This document shows, in pieces, positions 1-7,147 of a DNA stretch of 12,233 bases (its first letter is position 1; each line of letters opens with the position of its first letter). A model generated the notes under the pieces. The model was not told the origin of the DNA, did no database searches, and worked only from the letters and a program-made list of their open reading frames with translations. This stretch comes from an uncultured Ignavibacteriota bacterium (GTDB lineage Bacteria > Bacteroidota > Ignavibacteria > Tepidaquicellales > Tepidaquicellaceae), in contig CALGII010000307.1 of the NCBI GenBank assembly GCA_937915485.1, positions 1 through 12,233 on the forward strand, in the 5' to 3' direction. The position numbers and the translations under genes are program-made.

Positions 1-319
1 CTGACGCGACTTTCGCTGAAAAAACATCCTGCTGCTTCAAAGGCAGGACGCTAAGTATTCCCGTGTGTTTGCGGTCAAAAAAGAGTTGCGCGTAATCCGA
101 TACAATTATGAACGCGACGAAGAACAGATTGACTGTCAATGAAGCAAAGACAAAAGACTGTTTGTCGAGCCTTAAGAAGTTATTATTTGCTATAAGGGTA
201 TTCGCGAAAAGATACGTGACAATCAGGCCGGCGAGTCTTCCCAAACCCGCCTTATCCCTGCTGCGGAAATCGATTTTAAGAAATAACCTTGTAAGCAATA
301 TGCTGTTATTGTCCGACAT
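1..319 (-). CDS. Membrane protein, N-terminal part (runs off left edge), possibly a transporter permease
   Basis: An open frame on the minus strand begins at an ATG at 319-317 and stays open to the window edge, giving 106 residues from MSDNNSILLTRLF onward. Two hydrophobic stretches are visible, at about residues 27-43 and 52-72, and they read as membrane helices. Between and after them is a basic and polar region that includes DRKHTGILSVLPLKQQDVFSAK. A pair of helices followed by a 'short gene-order loop' of the form D-x-K-x-x-x-I-L-x-x-L-P is reminiscent of ABC-2-like exporter permeases, but this rests on general resemblance only. The start lies inside the last codons of mltG in another frame (14-base overlap), which suggests translational coupling in one transcript with mltG. 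No complete domain can be judged because the rest lies outside the window. Confidence 0.6.
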   Translation of the reverse strand, partial: MSDNNSILLTRLFLKIDFRSRDKAGLGRLAGLIVTYLFANTLIANNNFLRLDKQSFVFASLTVNLFFVAFIIVSDYAQLFFDRKHTGILSVLPLKQQDVFSAKVAS

Positions 320-1391
320 TCTTCTTGTATTCTTCTACTGCTTTAAGATGTTCTTTGTATGTAGTGGTGAAAGTATGCCCGCCTTTTCCCGTCGCGACGA
401 AGAACAAGTAATTGTGCGAAGCGGGATTCATCGCCGATTCTATCGCCTTCAGTCCGGGATTGTTAATAGGACCCGGGGGAAGACCGTAGTTCAAATAAGT
501 ATTATACGGAGATTTCGTTTTCAGGTCGCTTTTCAGCAGGTGCTGTTTGGGGCCGTCAGGAAGTATGTACTGAACCGTCGGGTCCGCTTCGAGCCTCATT
601 CTTTTATTAATCCTGTTAACGTACACACCCGCAATTACGGGCATTTCAGAATCTATCTGTGTTTCACCCTGTACGATTGAAGCGAGCGTGACGGCTTTCA
701 GCATTTTTTCAGGATTGTCCTTAAAATCCTGATTCGCGTCGAAGACTTTTTCCACAAACTGGTTAAAGAGCACCTGAACAAGTTCTTTCTCTGAAATATC
801 GACAGGGATTTTATAAGTTTCGGGCAGCAGAAATCCTTCAAGATTTTTCACTTTTTCTTCAAGACCGATGCAGTTTATGAGGGAGTCGTTTCCGCATTCC
901 TTCAAGAATTCTTCGGGATTCAAATTAAGTTTTGCATCAACCCATTTCGCGATTTGCTTAAGCGTCATACCTTCGAGCACCGTGAATTTCACGGTGAAAT
1001 TTAGCGTCGGGTCAGTTAGTATATTCAGCAGTTCAAGGTTATTCAGACCCGGTTCGAGAATAAATGTTCTTGAAATAATTTTTGTATCCTTGTTCTGAAG
1101 TTTAGCGGCCAACTTGAAATAAAACGCGCTGCCGATAATCCCTTCTTTCTCAAGTTCGTCGGCAATCTGAGTAAACCTGCTGCCCGGTGATACTCTGAAT
1201 TTAATTTCTTTTTCGAGGCTGTTGCCCGAGAAATAAATCTTATACGACAATGACAGAAGGATTACCGAAGAAACGAGCAAGGCACCGAACAGCGCCCTCA
1301 GCAGATTCTCGATATTAAAATTCTTTACCTTTAAATCAAATAGTGGTACTTCAGACAGACGCTTCAGCGTCTTCTTTAGTAAATCAACCAT
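306..1391 (-). CDS. mltG: Endolytic murein transglycosylase MltG (YceG family)
   Basis: MltG is an inner-membrane lytic transglycosylase that cuts nascent glycan strands in the periplasm and is thought to set glycan chain release. The 361-residue product has a short cytoplasmic N-terminus, one membrane helix at about residues 33-54, and a YceG domain filling the rest. The catalytic motif reads ASIVQGET (237-244). The glutamate of GET (Glu243) aligns with the catalytic Glu of E. coli ASIIEKET, while the non-catalytic upstream Glu is Gln here. Other family blocks are present: GVYVNRINKRMRLEADPTVQY (255-275), SPYNTYLNYGLPPGPINNPG (294-313) and YLFFVATGKGGHTFT (328-342). Length is near the family norm (about 340 in E. 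coli). It starts at the first ATG, without a clear Shine-Dalgarno sequence. It is divergent from tetR and overlaps the downstream membrane protein gene. Function is secure by motif. Confidence 0.96.
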   Translation of the reverse strand: MVDLLKKTLKRLSEVPLFDLKVKNFNIENLLRALFGALLVSSVILLSLSYKIYFSGNSLEKEIKFRVSPGSRFTQIADELEKEGIIGSAFYFKLAAKLQNKDTKIISRTFILEPGLNNLELLNILTDPTLNFTVKFTVLEGMTLKQIAKWVDAKLNLNPEEFLKECGNDSLINCIGLEEKVKNLEGFLLPETYKIPVDISEKELVQVLFNQFVEKVFDANQDFKDNPEKMLKAVTLASIVQGETQIDSEMPVIAGVYVNRINKRMRLEADPTVQYILPDGPKQHLLKSDLKTKSPYNTYLNYGLPPGPINNPGLKAIESAMNPASHNYLFFVATGKGGHTFTTTYKEHLKAVEEYKKNVGQ

Positions 1392-1421
1392 TATATAAAA
1401 TTTCGCGTGTTTGATACGGGA

Positions 1422-1449
1422 ATATTTTGCTGTAAATACAGTAAAATAT
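1422..1449. promoter_or_regulatory. Operator-like inverted repeat, 13+2+13, one mismatch
   Basis: The left arm ATATTTTGCTGTA (1422-1434) and right arm TACAGTAAAATAT (1437-1449) are reverse complements at 12 of 13 positions, with an AA centre. The core is CTGTA-AA-TACAG. There is no U-tract, so it is not a terminator. It sits in the mltG/tetR divergent region, 31 bases before the mltG start on that strand, overlapping a possible mltG -7 element. The sequence is unrelated to the second palindrome at 1548-1575, so a different regulator probably binds it. The CTGT/ACAG ends are spaced by 4, not the 8 of the E. coli LexA box. Confidence 0.55.
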
Positions 1450-1471
1450 ACAATTTGGGCAGTATTTTCAA
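1443..1471 (-). promoter_or_regulatory. Possible Bacteroidota-type promoter for mltG
   Basis: Reading the minus strand towards mltG, a TTG (complement of 1469-1471) is followed after 18 bases by TATATTTT (complement of 1443-1450). This is one base from the TAnnTTTG -7 element known for Bacteroidetes primary sigma factor promoters, whose -33 element is TTTG/TTG about 19 bases away. It lies about 52 bases before the mltG start. The -7 element overlaps the inverted repeat at 1422-1449. AT-rich DNA produces such matches by chance, so this is only suggestive. Confidence 0.3.
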
Positions 1472-1547
1472 TTTTGAAAGTACAGAGGAGAAAAGGAAAT
1501 TAAAAAGCGCTGAAGTTTTTTAATAGAACTTTAAAGTCTGATTATTG

Positions 1548-1575
1548 TTTTAAGTTAGTAAACACTAACTTAAAA
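1548..1575. promoter_or_regulatory. Perfect 12+4+12 palindrome, probable TetR-family autoregulatory operator
   Basis: The left arm TTTTAAGTTAGT (1548-1559) and right arm ACTAACTTAAAA (1564-1575) are exact reverse complements separated by AAAC. The palindrome ends one base before the ATG of the TetR-family gene at 1577. TetR proteins bind as dimers to palindromes of about this size, usually beside their own gene, so this is the best candidate operator for tetR-norB-ric. In RNA it would form a 12-bp stem with a 4-base loop directly against the start codon, which could also lower translation initiation. Confidence 0.75.
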
Positions 1576-1576
1576 G

Positions 1577-2182
1577 ATGGCAAGACTGAAAACGGAAGAC
1601 AGGCGGAAAAACATTATCGACGAGGCGGTAAAAATCATACACAAGCAGGGATTTGAAGCGCTGACGATAAGGGAACTGGCATACAGGGTGAACGTAACCG
1701 AGCCGGCAATTTACAGGCATTTCGAGAACAAGGAAGATATTATTCTATCGATAATGGACAGGATGAACGAGTTCGACGAGGAATTGAACAGGCACATAGA
1801 GAGCGTGAAAGGGAAGGAAAGAAAGATAGCGGAACTTATTAATTTTCATTTTCTTTTTTTCGAGAAAAATCCCGAGATAACTTCCATAATTTTTTCGGAG
1901 GATATATTCAGAAACGGTAAGTCGCTGCCCGATAAACTCCTGAGCATACTCACGCACAGAAGGGGAATAATCTGCAAGGTGCTGGAAGACGCGAAGAGGA
2001 GCAGAGAATATCAGGGCTTAAGTTCCTGCAATCTGGCGACGATAATACTTGGATTCATACGTCTCGTGGTTTTAAGGTGGCGGTTATCGGGATTCGCTTA
2101 TTCTCTGGTCGAGTCAGGCAATTCTGAATCAAAGACGCTGTTAAAACTTATTTATAACTACGGTAAGCAACTAAAAATATAA
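1577..2182 (+). CDS. TetR/AcrR-family transcriptional regulator, probable local regulator of norB-ric
   Basis: The 201-residue protein has the standard TetR layout. The N-terminal helix-turn-helix covers about residues 8-55, with the family signature FEALTIRELAYRVNVTEPAIYRHFENKEDI (26-55). A divergent helical ligand-binding and dimer domain follows (about 60-200). The ligand domain contains two cysteines (Cys133 and Cys151) and a His/Phe-rich patch near NFHFLFF (89-95), but no recognised metal or haem motif, so the signal it senses cannot be read. The start is the ATG one base after a perfect palindrome. norB begins 9 bases after its stop, so the two are almost certainly co-transcribed, which argues that the protein controls NO detoxification and itself. 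Most TetR proteins are repressors relieved by a ligand. The link to NO is inferred from context. Confidence 0.93.
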   Translation: MARLKTEDRRKNIIDEAVKIIHKQGFEALTIRELAYRVNVTEPAIYRHFENKEDIILSIMDRMNEFDEELNRHIESVKGKERKIAELINFHFLFFEKNPEITSIIFSEDIFRNGKSLPDKLLSILTHRRGIICKVLEDAKRSREYQGLSSCNLATIILGFIRLVVLRWRLSGFAYSLVESGNSESKTLLKLIYNYGKQLKI

Positions 2183-2191
2183 AACAAATTT

Positions 2192-4456
2192 ATGGAGACA
2201 AAAAAACTCTGGATTATTTTCGCGGCAGTAGTGCTGCTGAGTTTCGCCGTACTCGGGTATTACGGGTACGATATATACATGAAAGCGCCGCCTATTCCCG
2301 AAAAAGTATTGTCTAAGAGCGGCTCGGTTCTTTTCACTGGACAGGATATAAAGGACGGGCAGAACATCTGGCAGTCAACGGGAGGGCAGGAACTCGGGAC
2401 TGTCTGGGGACACGGTTCTTATCTCGCGCCCGACTGGTCCGCGGACTGGCTTCACAGGGAAGCGATGTTTATACTGAACAAATGGTCCGCGTCAGAGTTC
2501 AGCAAAAAATATGACGAACTTGACGATGAAACAAAAGCGGTTTATAAAGTGAGATTGCAGAAGGAATTAAGGAAGAACACGTACGATGAAAAGACGGGCG
2601 CGCTGACTATATCACAGGTACGGGAGGAGGCAATAAAAGACAACTCTTCTTATTATACGGGATTGTTCATGAGCGACCCGGCTCTTAAAAAACTTCGCGA
2701 AGCGTATTCGATACCCGAGAACACAATTAAGGAAACGGACAGGATGAACAAGATGAACGCATTCTTTTTCTGGATATCCTGGTCGTGCGTTACGGAGAGA
2801 CCCGGGGCGAGCATTTCGTACACTAACAATTGGCCTCCGGACGAGACTGTCGGTAACACTCCCGCGCCGTCACTGATAATCTGGACGGGTTTCAGCGTCA
2901 TAATGCTTATCGCGGGAATCGGGGTTCTGGGATATTATTACGCGAAGAACAGCAGCGACGAGCCTCTTGCATTATCGCTTCCGCAGAACGATCCTTTATC
3001 AGGGGTAATGCCGACTCCTTCGATGATAGCGACGAACAAGTATTTCTGGGTTGTATGCGGTTTAATAGTGCTTCAGGTAATAATGGGAGTAGTAACCGCG
3101 CATTTCGGAGTTGAGGGAAACAGTTTTTACGGATTATCCCTTGACAACATAATGCCGTATTCGATATCAAGAACGTGGCACGTGCAACTTGCTATTTTCT
3201 GGATAGCGACATCGTGGCTCGCGACGGGATTGTACATAGCGCCCGCGGTATCGGGGTACGAGCCAAAGTTTCAGAGATTCGGTGTGAATTTCCTATTTGC
3301 GGCTCTGCTTATTATAGTAGTAGGTTCTTTAATCGGTCAGTGGCTCGGAGTAATGCAGAAACTCGGACTTGTACAGAATTTTTGGTTCGGCCATCAGGGA
3401 TATGAGTATGTGGATCTCGGAAGGTTCTGGCAGTTATTTCTTTTTATAGGTTTGGTCATATGGCTTGTTTTGCTGTTGAGGGCGCTTATGCCGATACTAA
3501 AAAAGCCGGGAGAGCACAAAACACTACTGACGATGTTCGTAATCGCATCGGTCGCGATAGCCGCATTTTACGGAGCCGGTCTGATGTGGGGGAGACAGAC
3601 GCATTTATCAATCGCGGAATACTGGCGCTGGTGGGTAGTTCATCTCTGGGTAGAAGGTTTCTTTGAAGTATTCGCCACCGTAGTATCGGCGTTTCTTTTT
3701 TCGAGGATGGGATTGCTGCGTGTAAAGACCGCGTCATACTCGGTATTATTTTCGACAATAATATTTCTGACGGGGGGTATTCTCGGAACATTTCATCATC
3801 TGTATTTCGCAGGCACATCACCCGCGATAATCGCGCTGGGAGCGACTTTCAGCGCGCTTGAGGTCGTTCCGCTCGTATTCATGGGATTCGAGGTATATCA
3901 TAATCTTAAGATAAGCCGTTCGACGGAGTGGATAAAAGCGTACAAATGGCCAATATACTGTTTCATATCTGTAGCATTCTGGAATCTCGTGGGCGCGGGG
4001 ATATTCGGATTTCTTATAAATCCGCCGATAGCGTTATACTACATGCAGGGTTTGAACACGACTCCCGTGCACGGACACACCGCCTTATTCGGTGTTTACG
4101 GAATGCTTGGAATCGGACTGATGCTTTTTGTCCTAAAAAGTTTAATGGCGAAGTACGTATGGAAGGACGGCGTAATAAAATTCGCGTTCTGGTCGATTAA
4201 CATAGGTTTATTGCTCATGGTATTAATCAGCATACTGCCTGTCGGGCTTTTTCAGACATTCGCGAGCGTGAAATACGGGATGTGGTTCGCGCGCTCGGCG
4301 GAATTCATGCAGGACCCGATGCTGAACACATTCAGGTGGCTCAGGGTTATCGGCGATACGATATTCGCTGTCGGCACGCTTGCGCTGGGATGGTTTGTAA
4401 TCGGATTAAAGACGGGCTGGTCGCTGGACAAAACAAAAATGGATTTACAAAAATAA
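2192..4456 (+). CDS. norB: Quinol-dependent nitric oxide reductase (qNOR), single-subunit NorB
   Basis: qNOR reduces 2 NO to N2O in the cytoplasmic membrane with electrons from quinol. The 754-residue length fits the fused form, which joins a NorC-like N-terminal extension to the catalytic haem-copper-oxidase-like domain. The extension has an N-terminal membrane helix (about 7-26) and a soluble region with WGHGSYLAPDWSADWLHRE (72-90). It has no CxxCH haem-c motif, as expected of qNOR rather than cNOR. Metal ligands are all present: His330 (WHVQ, haem b); His484 and Glu488 (HLWVE) with His535-His536 (GTFHHLYF) for FeB; His627 (haem b3) and His629 (haem b) in VHGH. Conserved glutamates Glu492 and Glu557 also appear. 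It sits between the TetR gene (9-base gap) and ric (25-base gap). With no other denitrification gene in view, detoxification is the likelier role. Confidence 0.97.
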   Translation: METKKLWIIFAAVVLLSFAVLGYYGYDIYMKAPPIPEKVLSKSGSVLFTGQDIKDGQNIWQSTGGQELGTVWGHGSYLAPDWSADWLHREAMFILNKWSASEFSKKYDELDDETKAVYKVRLQKELRKNTYDEKTGALTISQVREEAIKDNSSYYTGLFMSDPALKKLREAYSIPENTIKETDRMNKMNAFFFWISWSCVTERPGASISYTNNWPPDETVGNTPAPSLIIWTGFSVIMLIAGIGVLGYYYAKNSSDEPLALSLPQNDPLSGVMPTPSMIATNKYFWVVCGLIVLQVIMGVVTAHFGVEGNSFYGLSLDNIMPYSISRTWHVQLAIFWIATSWLATGLYIAPAVSGYEPKFQRFGVNFLFAALLIIVVGSLIGQWLGVMQKLGLVQNFWFGHQGYEYVDLGRFWQLFLFIGLVIWLVLLLRALMPILKKPGEHKTLLTMFVIASVAIAAFYGAGLMWGRQTHLSIAEYWRWWVVHLWVEGFFEVFATVVSAFLFSRMGLLRVKTASYSVLFSTIIFLTGGILGTFHHLYFAGTSPAIIALGATFSALEVVPLVFMGFEVYHNLKISRSTEWIKAYKWPIYCFISVAFWNLVGAGIFGFLINPPIALYYMQGLNTTPVHGHTALFGVYGMLGIGLMLFVLKSLMAKYVWKDGVIKFAFWSINIGLLLMVLISILPVGLFQTFASVKYGMWFARSAEFMQDPMLNTFRWLRVIGDTIFAVGTLALGWFVIGLKTGWSLDKTKMDLQK

Positions 4457-4481
4457 TTATTAATAAATTAAAAGAGAAAAT

Positions 4482-5213
4482 ATGGAATACACGAAAAACA
4501 ACACACTGTCCGAAATCGTAAGACAGGATTTCAGGGCATCAAGAGTATTTGAAAAGCACGGGCTTGATTTCTGCTGCAACGGAAAAAGGGCGCTCGAAGC
4601 CGCTTGCGCGGAAAAGGGGCTTGATTCCGAAACTATTCTAACGGAGTTAAAAGAAGAAATGAAAAGTGATAACGCGACCGATGAAAACTATGAAGTAATG
4701 GAACTTGACGAACTCGTCAATCACATTGTAACGAGGCACCACGGTTATATAAAAGGAATTCTCCCCTTGTTGAACAAGTTTTCGGATAAAGTGCTTAACG
4801 CGCACGGGAAAAATCATCCTGAACTTGCCAGGGTATCGGAATTATATCATCAGGTCGAGGCGGAACTTACGTCTCACATGTTCAAGGAAGAGAATGTGCT
4901 GTTCCCGTTCATAGTAAGGATGTCCGAGATAAAGAAGAACGGCGGAAAACTCACGTCGATACCTTTTGGCAGCGTAAGGAATCCGATAAGCCAGATGGAA
5001 GCCGAGCACGACAGCGCAGGCAGCGCGTTCCACGAGATGAGGGAAATTACAGACAACTTCAGAGTACCTGCCGACGCGTGCAATACATTTAAATCGTATT
5101 ACGAGGAACTGAACAATTTCGAGATGGACCTGCACAAGCACATCCATCTTGAGAATAACATACTGCACCCGAAAGCGATAGAAACGGAAGAAGTTCTGCT
5201 GACATCAAACTAA
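4482..5213 (+). CDS. ric: RIC-family iron-sulfur cluster repair di-iron protein (YtfE/ScdA type)
   Basis: RIC proteins help restore Fe-S clusters damaged by nitric oxide or oxidants, using a non-haem di-iron site in a hemerythrin-like four-helix bundle. The 243-residue product has the ScdA_N (DUF542) domain at about 5-60, with the diagnostic HGLDFCCNGKRAL (26-38, Cys31-Cys32). The hemerythrin domain spans about 75-232. Probable iron ligands by pattern are His86 or His87 (RHHGY), His132 and Glu136 (HMFKEE), Glu175 and His176 (EAEHD), and His220 and Glu224 (HIHLENN). It is cytoplasmic, with no signal peptide. It follows norB by 25 bases and is closed by a strong terminator, making it the last gene of the NO-response operon. 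Pairing of RIC with NO reductase supports detoxification as the purpose. The family call is firm. Confidence 0.95.
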   Translation: MEYTKNNTLSEIVRQDFRASRVFEKHGLDFCCNGKRALEAACAEKGLDSETILTELKEEMKSDNATDENYEVMELDELVNHIVTRHHGYIKGILPLLNKFSDKVLNAHGKNHPELARVSELYHQVEAELTSHMFKEENVLFPFIVRMSEIKKNGGKLTSIPFGSVRNPISQMEAEHDSAGSAFHEMREITDNFRVPADACNTFKSYYEELNNFEMDLHKHIHLENNILHPKAIETEEVLLTSN

Positions 5214-5240
5214 AAACCGTCTTGGAAAGCAAGGATTCAC

Positions 5241-5274
5241 ACGTCACGGAGCGGGAGTTCCGTGACGTTTTTTT
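5241..5274 (+). terminator. Intrinsic terminator of the tetR-norB-ric operon
   Basis: ACGTCACGGA (5241-5250) pairs perfectly with TCCGTGACGT (5259-5268) around an 8-base loop, followed at once by a run of T to 5274. It starts 28 bases after the ric stop codon. Confidence 0.9.
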
Positions 5275-5398
5275 ATTGTCCTTAATAATGGTCAGTCGAG
5301 ACGAAGGAATAGATAATTGATTTGCAGGAATCTCCGCTGGGAAACAGCAATCCTATTTTATAAATTGAAGTTATACGAATGATGAGTTAAGTTGACGA

Positions 5399-6271
5399 AT
5401 GCCGCATGAAAAAAACATAAACCTGAAGGCAGTCGTGTTTCTCGCTCTCGGAATAATCTGCATCGGATTTTCTGCGATATTCGTTAAGGCAGCCGGTGTT
5501 CCGGGAATGGTGTCGGCGTTTTACCGTTCATTAATAGCGGGAGCGGTCGTCGTGCCGTTGTGGCTTATAAAAAGGAAACCGATGCCGGGGAAGCAGGAAT
5601 TGAAATGGATAATCACGGGCGGCGTGTTTTTCGCGATTGACTTAATATTCTGGAACGCAAGTTTGCTTCTTACATCCGCGGCGACAGCTACTCTGTTAGC
5701 AAACAACGCTCCCATCTGGGTCGGGCTTGGCGCCATGCTGCTTTTCAGGGAGAAACTAACAAATAAATACTGGGCAGGGCTTGTGATAGCGTTGTTCGGG
5801 ATGTCGGTGCTGCTCGGATTCGATTCAATTAGGGACCTGAACTTCAATACGGGAGACTTGCTCGCTCTCACCGCGAGTTTGTTCTATGCCGTATATCTTC
5901 TCACTACGCAGAAAGCGAGAGCGGGAACTGATACAATCTCATTCATGTCCGTTTCCACCATATCTACCGTGTTCGTGCTTCTGGCAATAAACCTGATTTC
6001 CGGTTCCACTCTGACAGGATTCTCGATGAAAACCTGGGCGGCTCTTTTCGGACTCGGTCTGATATCGCATCTCGGGGGATGGCTTCTTATAAATTACGCA
6101 TTGGGGCACATGAAGGCGTCGAGCGTATCGGTTTCTTTGTTATCACAAGCGGTGGTAACCGCGCTTCTGGCGATTCCGTTTCTGGGAGAGATACCCGCGA
6201 CGCATCAAATTACCGGAGGGATATTAATACTTATAGGGATTTATTTTGTGAACAGAGGAGAAGGGAACTAG
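5399..6271 (+). CDS. EamA/DMT-superfamily transporter (RhaT/YdcZ-like exporter)
   Basis: The 290-residue protein is highly hydrophobic, with about ten predicted membrane helices arranged as two tandem EamA domains (about 12-142 and 150-286), the usual layout and length for this drug/metabolite transporter group. Typical features are the AxFYRSLIAG-like first-domain segment (40-48), LLTSAATATLLANNAPIWVGLGA (90-112) and the second-domain end FLGEIPATHQITGGILILIGIYFVN (261-285). The substrate cannot be inferred, because members export amino acids, nucleotides or metabolites. The first usable start is ATG at 5399, preceded by AAGTTGACGA with no clear Shine-Dalgarno sequence. The gene stands alone: it is separated from ric by a terminator plus 124 bases and from the next gene by about 400 bases. 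No clear promoter or terminator was found for it. Confidence 0.9.
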   Translation: MPHEKNINLKAVVFLALGIICIGFSAIFVKAAGVPGMVSAFYRSLIAGAVVVPLWLIKRKPMPGKQELKWIITGGVFFAIDLIFWNASLLLTSAATATLLANNAPIWVGLGAMLLFREKLTNKYWAGLVIALFGMSVLLGFDSIRDLNFNTGDLLALTASLFYAVYLLTTQKARAGTDTISFMSVSTISTVFVLLAINLISGSTLTGFSMKTWAALFGLGLISHLGGWLLINYALGHMKASSVSVSLLSQAVVTALLAIPFLGEIPATHQITGGILILIGIYFVNRGEGN

Positions 6272-6276
6272 TTCAA

Positions 6277-6320
6277 AATTTAAAATTCAAAATGTAAAAT
6301 TGCAATTTAAAATTCAAAAT
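6277..6320. repeat. Two exact 17-base direct repeats, AATTTAAAATTCAAAAT
   Basis: The 17-base word occurs at 6277-6293 and again at 6304-6320. The first copy lies just past the stop codon of the exporter gene. Simple A/T-rich direct repeats of this kind are common between genes in Bacteroidota and relatives and have no assigned function. Confidence 0.6.
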
Positions 6321-6449
6321 TGAAAAGAGTAATTTTGTTCTTAAGAGTCGAGTCGTAAATATTGCGGGTATTTTAATAATGTCGATTCAAATGAAAATTG
6401 CAAATTAGAATTCGAAATTACAGAGAGCAATTTTATATTTACGAGTAAA
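6299..6449. repeat. Degenerate direct repeat of about 53 bases, two copies 98 bases apart
   Basis: Positions 6299-6351 and 6397-6449 can be aligned without gaps at roughly three quarters of positions by eye. Both run ATTGCAA, then an AAATTC/GAATTC core, then AGAG(T/C)AATTTT, then a GAGT motif. Low complexity inflates the match, but the co-linear run without gaps suggests an old duplication. Confidence 0.4.
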
Positions 6450-6670
6450 GGATGCAAATTTTATAAGCGGATTTATACAAAAAAAGGAACATTCGCGCGC
6501 GGAAAAAGTAAAATGATAAGGGGGTACAGGTATGACAGGAAATGATTTCATTAAATTATAAAATATTGTATATTTAAAGGAAGAGTTTTGCGTTGATTTA
6601 ATAAAGCGGGGAAGACGTATAAATAATAAGGCGTTGATTTTTAATAGTATTACAAATTAAATTCTGAAAA

Positions 6671-7051
6671 ATGAAAAAAGTAATTCCGGCAATATTCATA
6701 ACGGCGGCATTATGTCTGATATCGGGCAGTGCGATTGGGCAGAGCGCAGTGTATTTTTGTTCTGAAACAGGAGCGTACGGGTACGCCTACGGGACAACCC
6801 TAAAGGACGCTCAGGCCACGGCTTATAACAACTGCATTTCATTCGGAGGGACAAAACCCGTTTTAATAGTTTCCACGGAAAAGAAAGGATGCGGTTCGAT
6901 AGCGATAGGAAATGACGCGAACGGCAACCGGGTTATTGGAGCCGCATTAGGATATCCGAGTCAGAACGATGCGAACAGCGAAGCGATAAAGCAATGTCAG
7001 AGCAAGGGAGGAACGGGAATTTACGTTTCGGAGACCTGGCAAGACAAGTGA
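6671..7051 (+). CDS. Small secreted protein, DUF4189-like
   Basis: The 126-residue product begins with a clear Sec signal peptide: MKK, a hydrophobic core to about residue 18, and a likely signal peptidase I cut after SAIG or SAIGQ (about 23-24). The mature part of about 100 residues resembles the DUF4189 family, with alternating Gly/Ala/Tyr segments, regularly placed cysteines (30, 55, 74, 109) and the block KKGCGSIAIGN (71-81). Two halves echo each other: YAYGTTLKDAQATAYNNC followed by GG (38-60), and AALGYPSQNDANSEAIKQC followed by GG (91-114). This implies an internal duplication with probable disulfides. The domain has no well-established function. It is monocistronic by spacing (about 400 bases upstream, 266 downstream). 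The fold-family call is moderate and the secreted location is strong. Confidence 0.82.
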   Translation: MKKVIPAIFITAALCLISGSAIGQSAVYFCSETGAYGYAYGTTLKDAQATAYNNCISFGGTKPVLIVSTEKKGCGSIAIGNDANGNRVIGAALGYPSQNDANSEAIKQCQSKGGTGIYVSETWQDK

Positions 7052-7147
7052 GACGCGAAAACGGACGATTTGTCAATAAAATGGGTTGTTTTTACAGGAT
7101 TTGAAAAATTGTATTTTTCGCTTGATTGTATTGAAATTTTATAATAA

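Larger units (their letters stand above)
6272..6670. other. AT-rich intergenic stretch without a gene, with degenerate repeats
   Basis: No convincing reading frame or RNA gene is visible in these 399 bases. The first third is made of AATTTAAAATTC-like elements (described separately). The last part (about 6540-6670) is the presumed leader and promoter region of the secreted-protein gene at 6671, but no good TAnnTTTG element with a correctly spaced upstream TTG was found. No hairpin with a U-tract marks the end of the exporter transcript. Confidence 0.5.

Noticed and set aside
108..680. A 190-residue plus-strand open frame
   Set aside because: It lies opposite the mltG coding sequence and the overlapping membrane protein gene, has unlikely composition, and resembles no known family.
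1430..1441. CTGTAAATACAG as a LexA SOS box
   Set aside because: The E. coli LexA box has eight bases between CTGT and ACAG and here there are four. No SOS gene is adjacent.
4282..4521. A plus-strand open frame running across the end of norB into ric
   Set aside because: It is in another frame inside two well-supported genes and has no family features.
7103..7119. AT hairpin (GAAAAAT, loop TGT, ATTTTTC) after the secreted-protein gene as a terminator
   Set aside because: The stem is all A/T except one G-C pair and no U-tract follows, so it is too weak to call.
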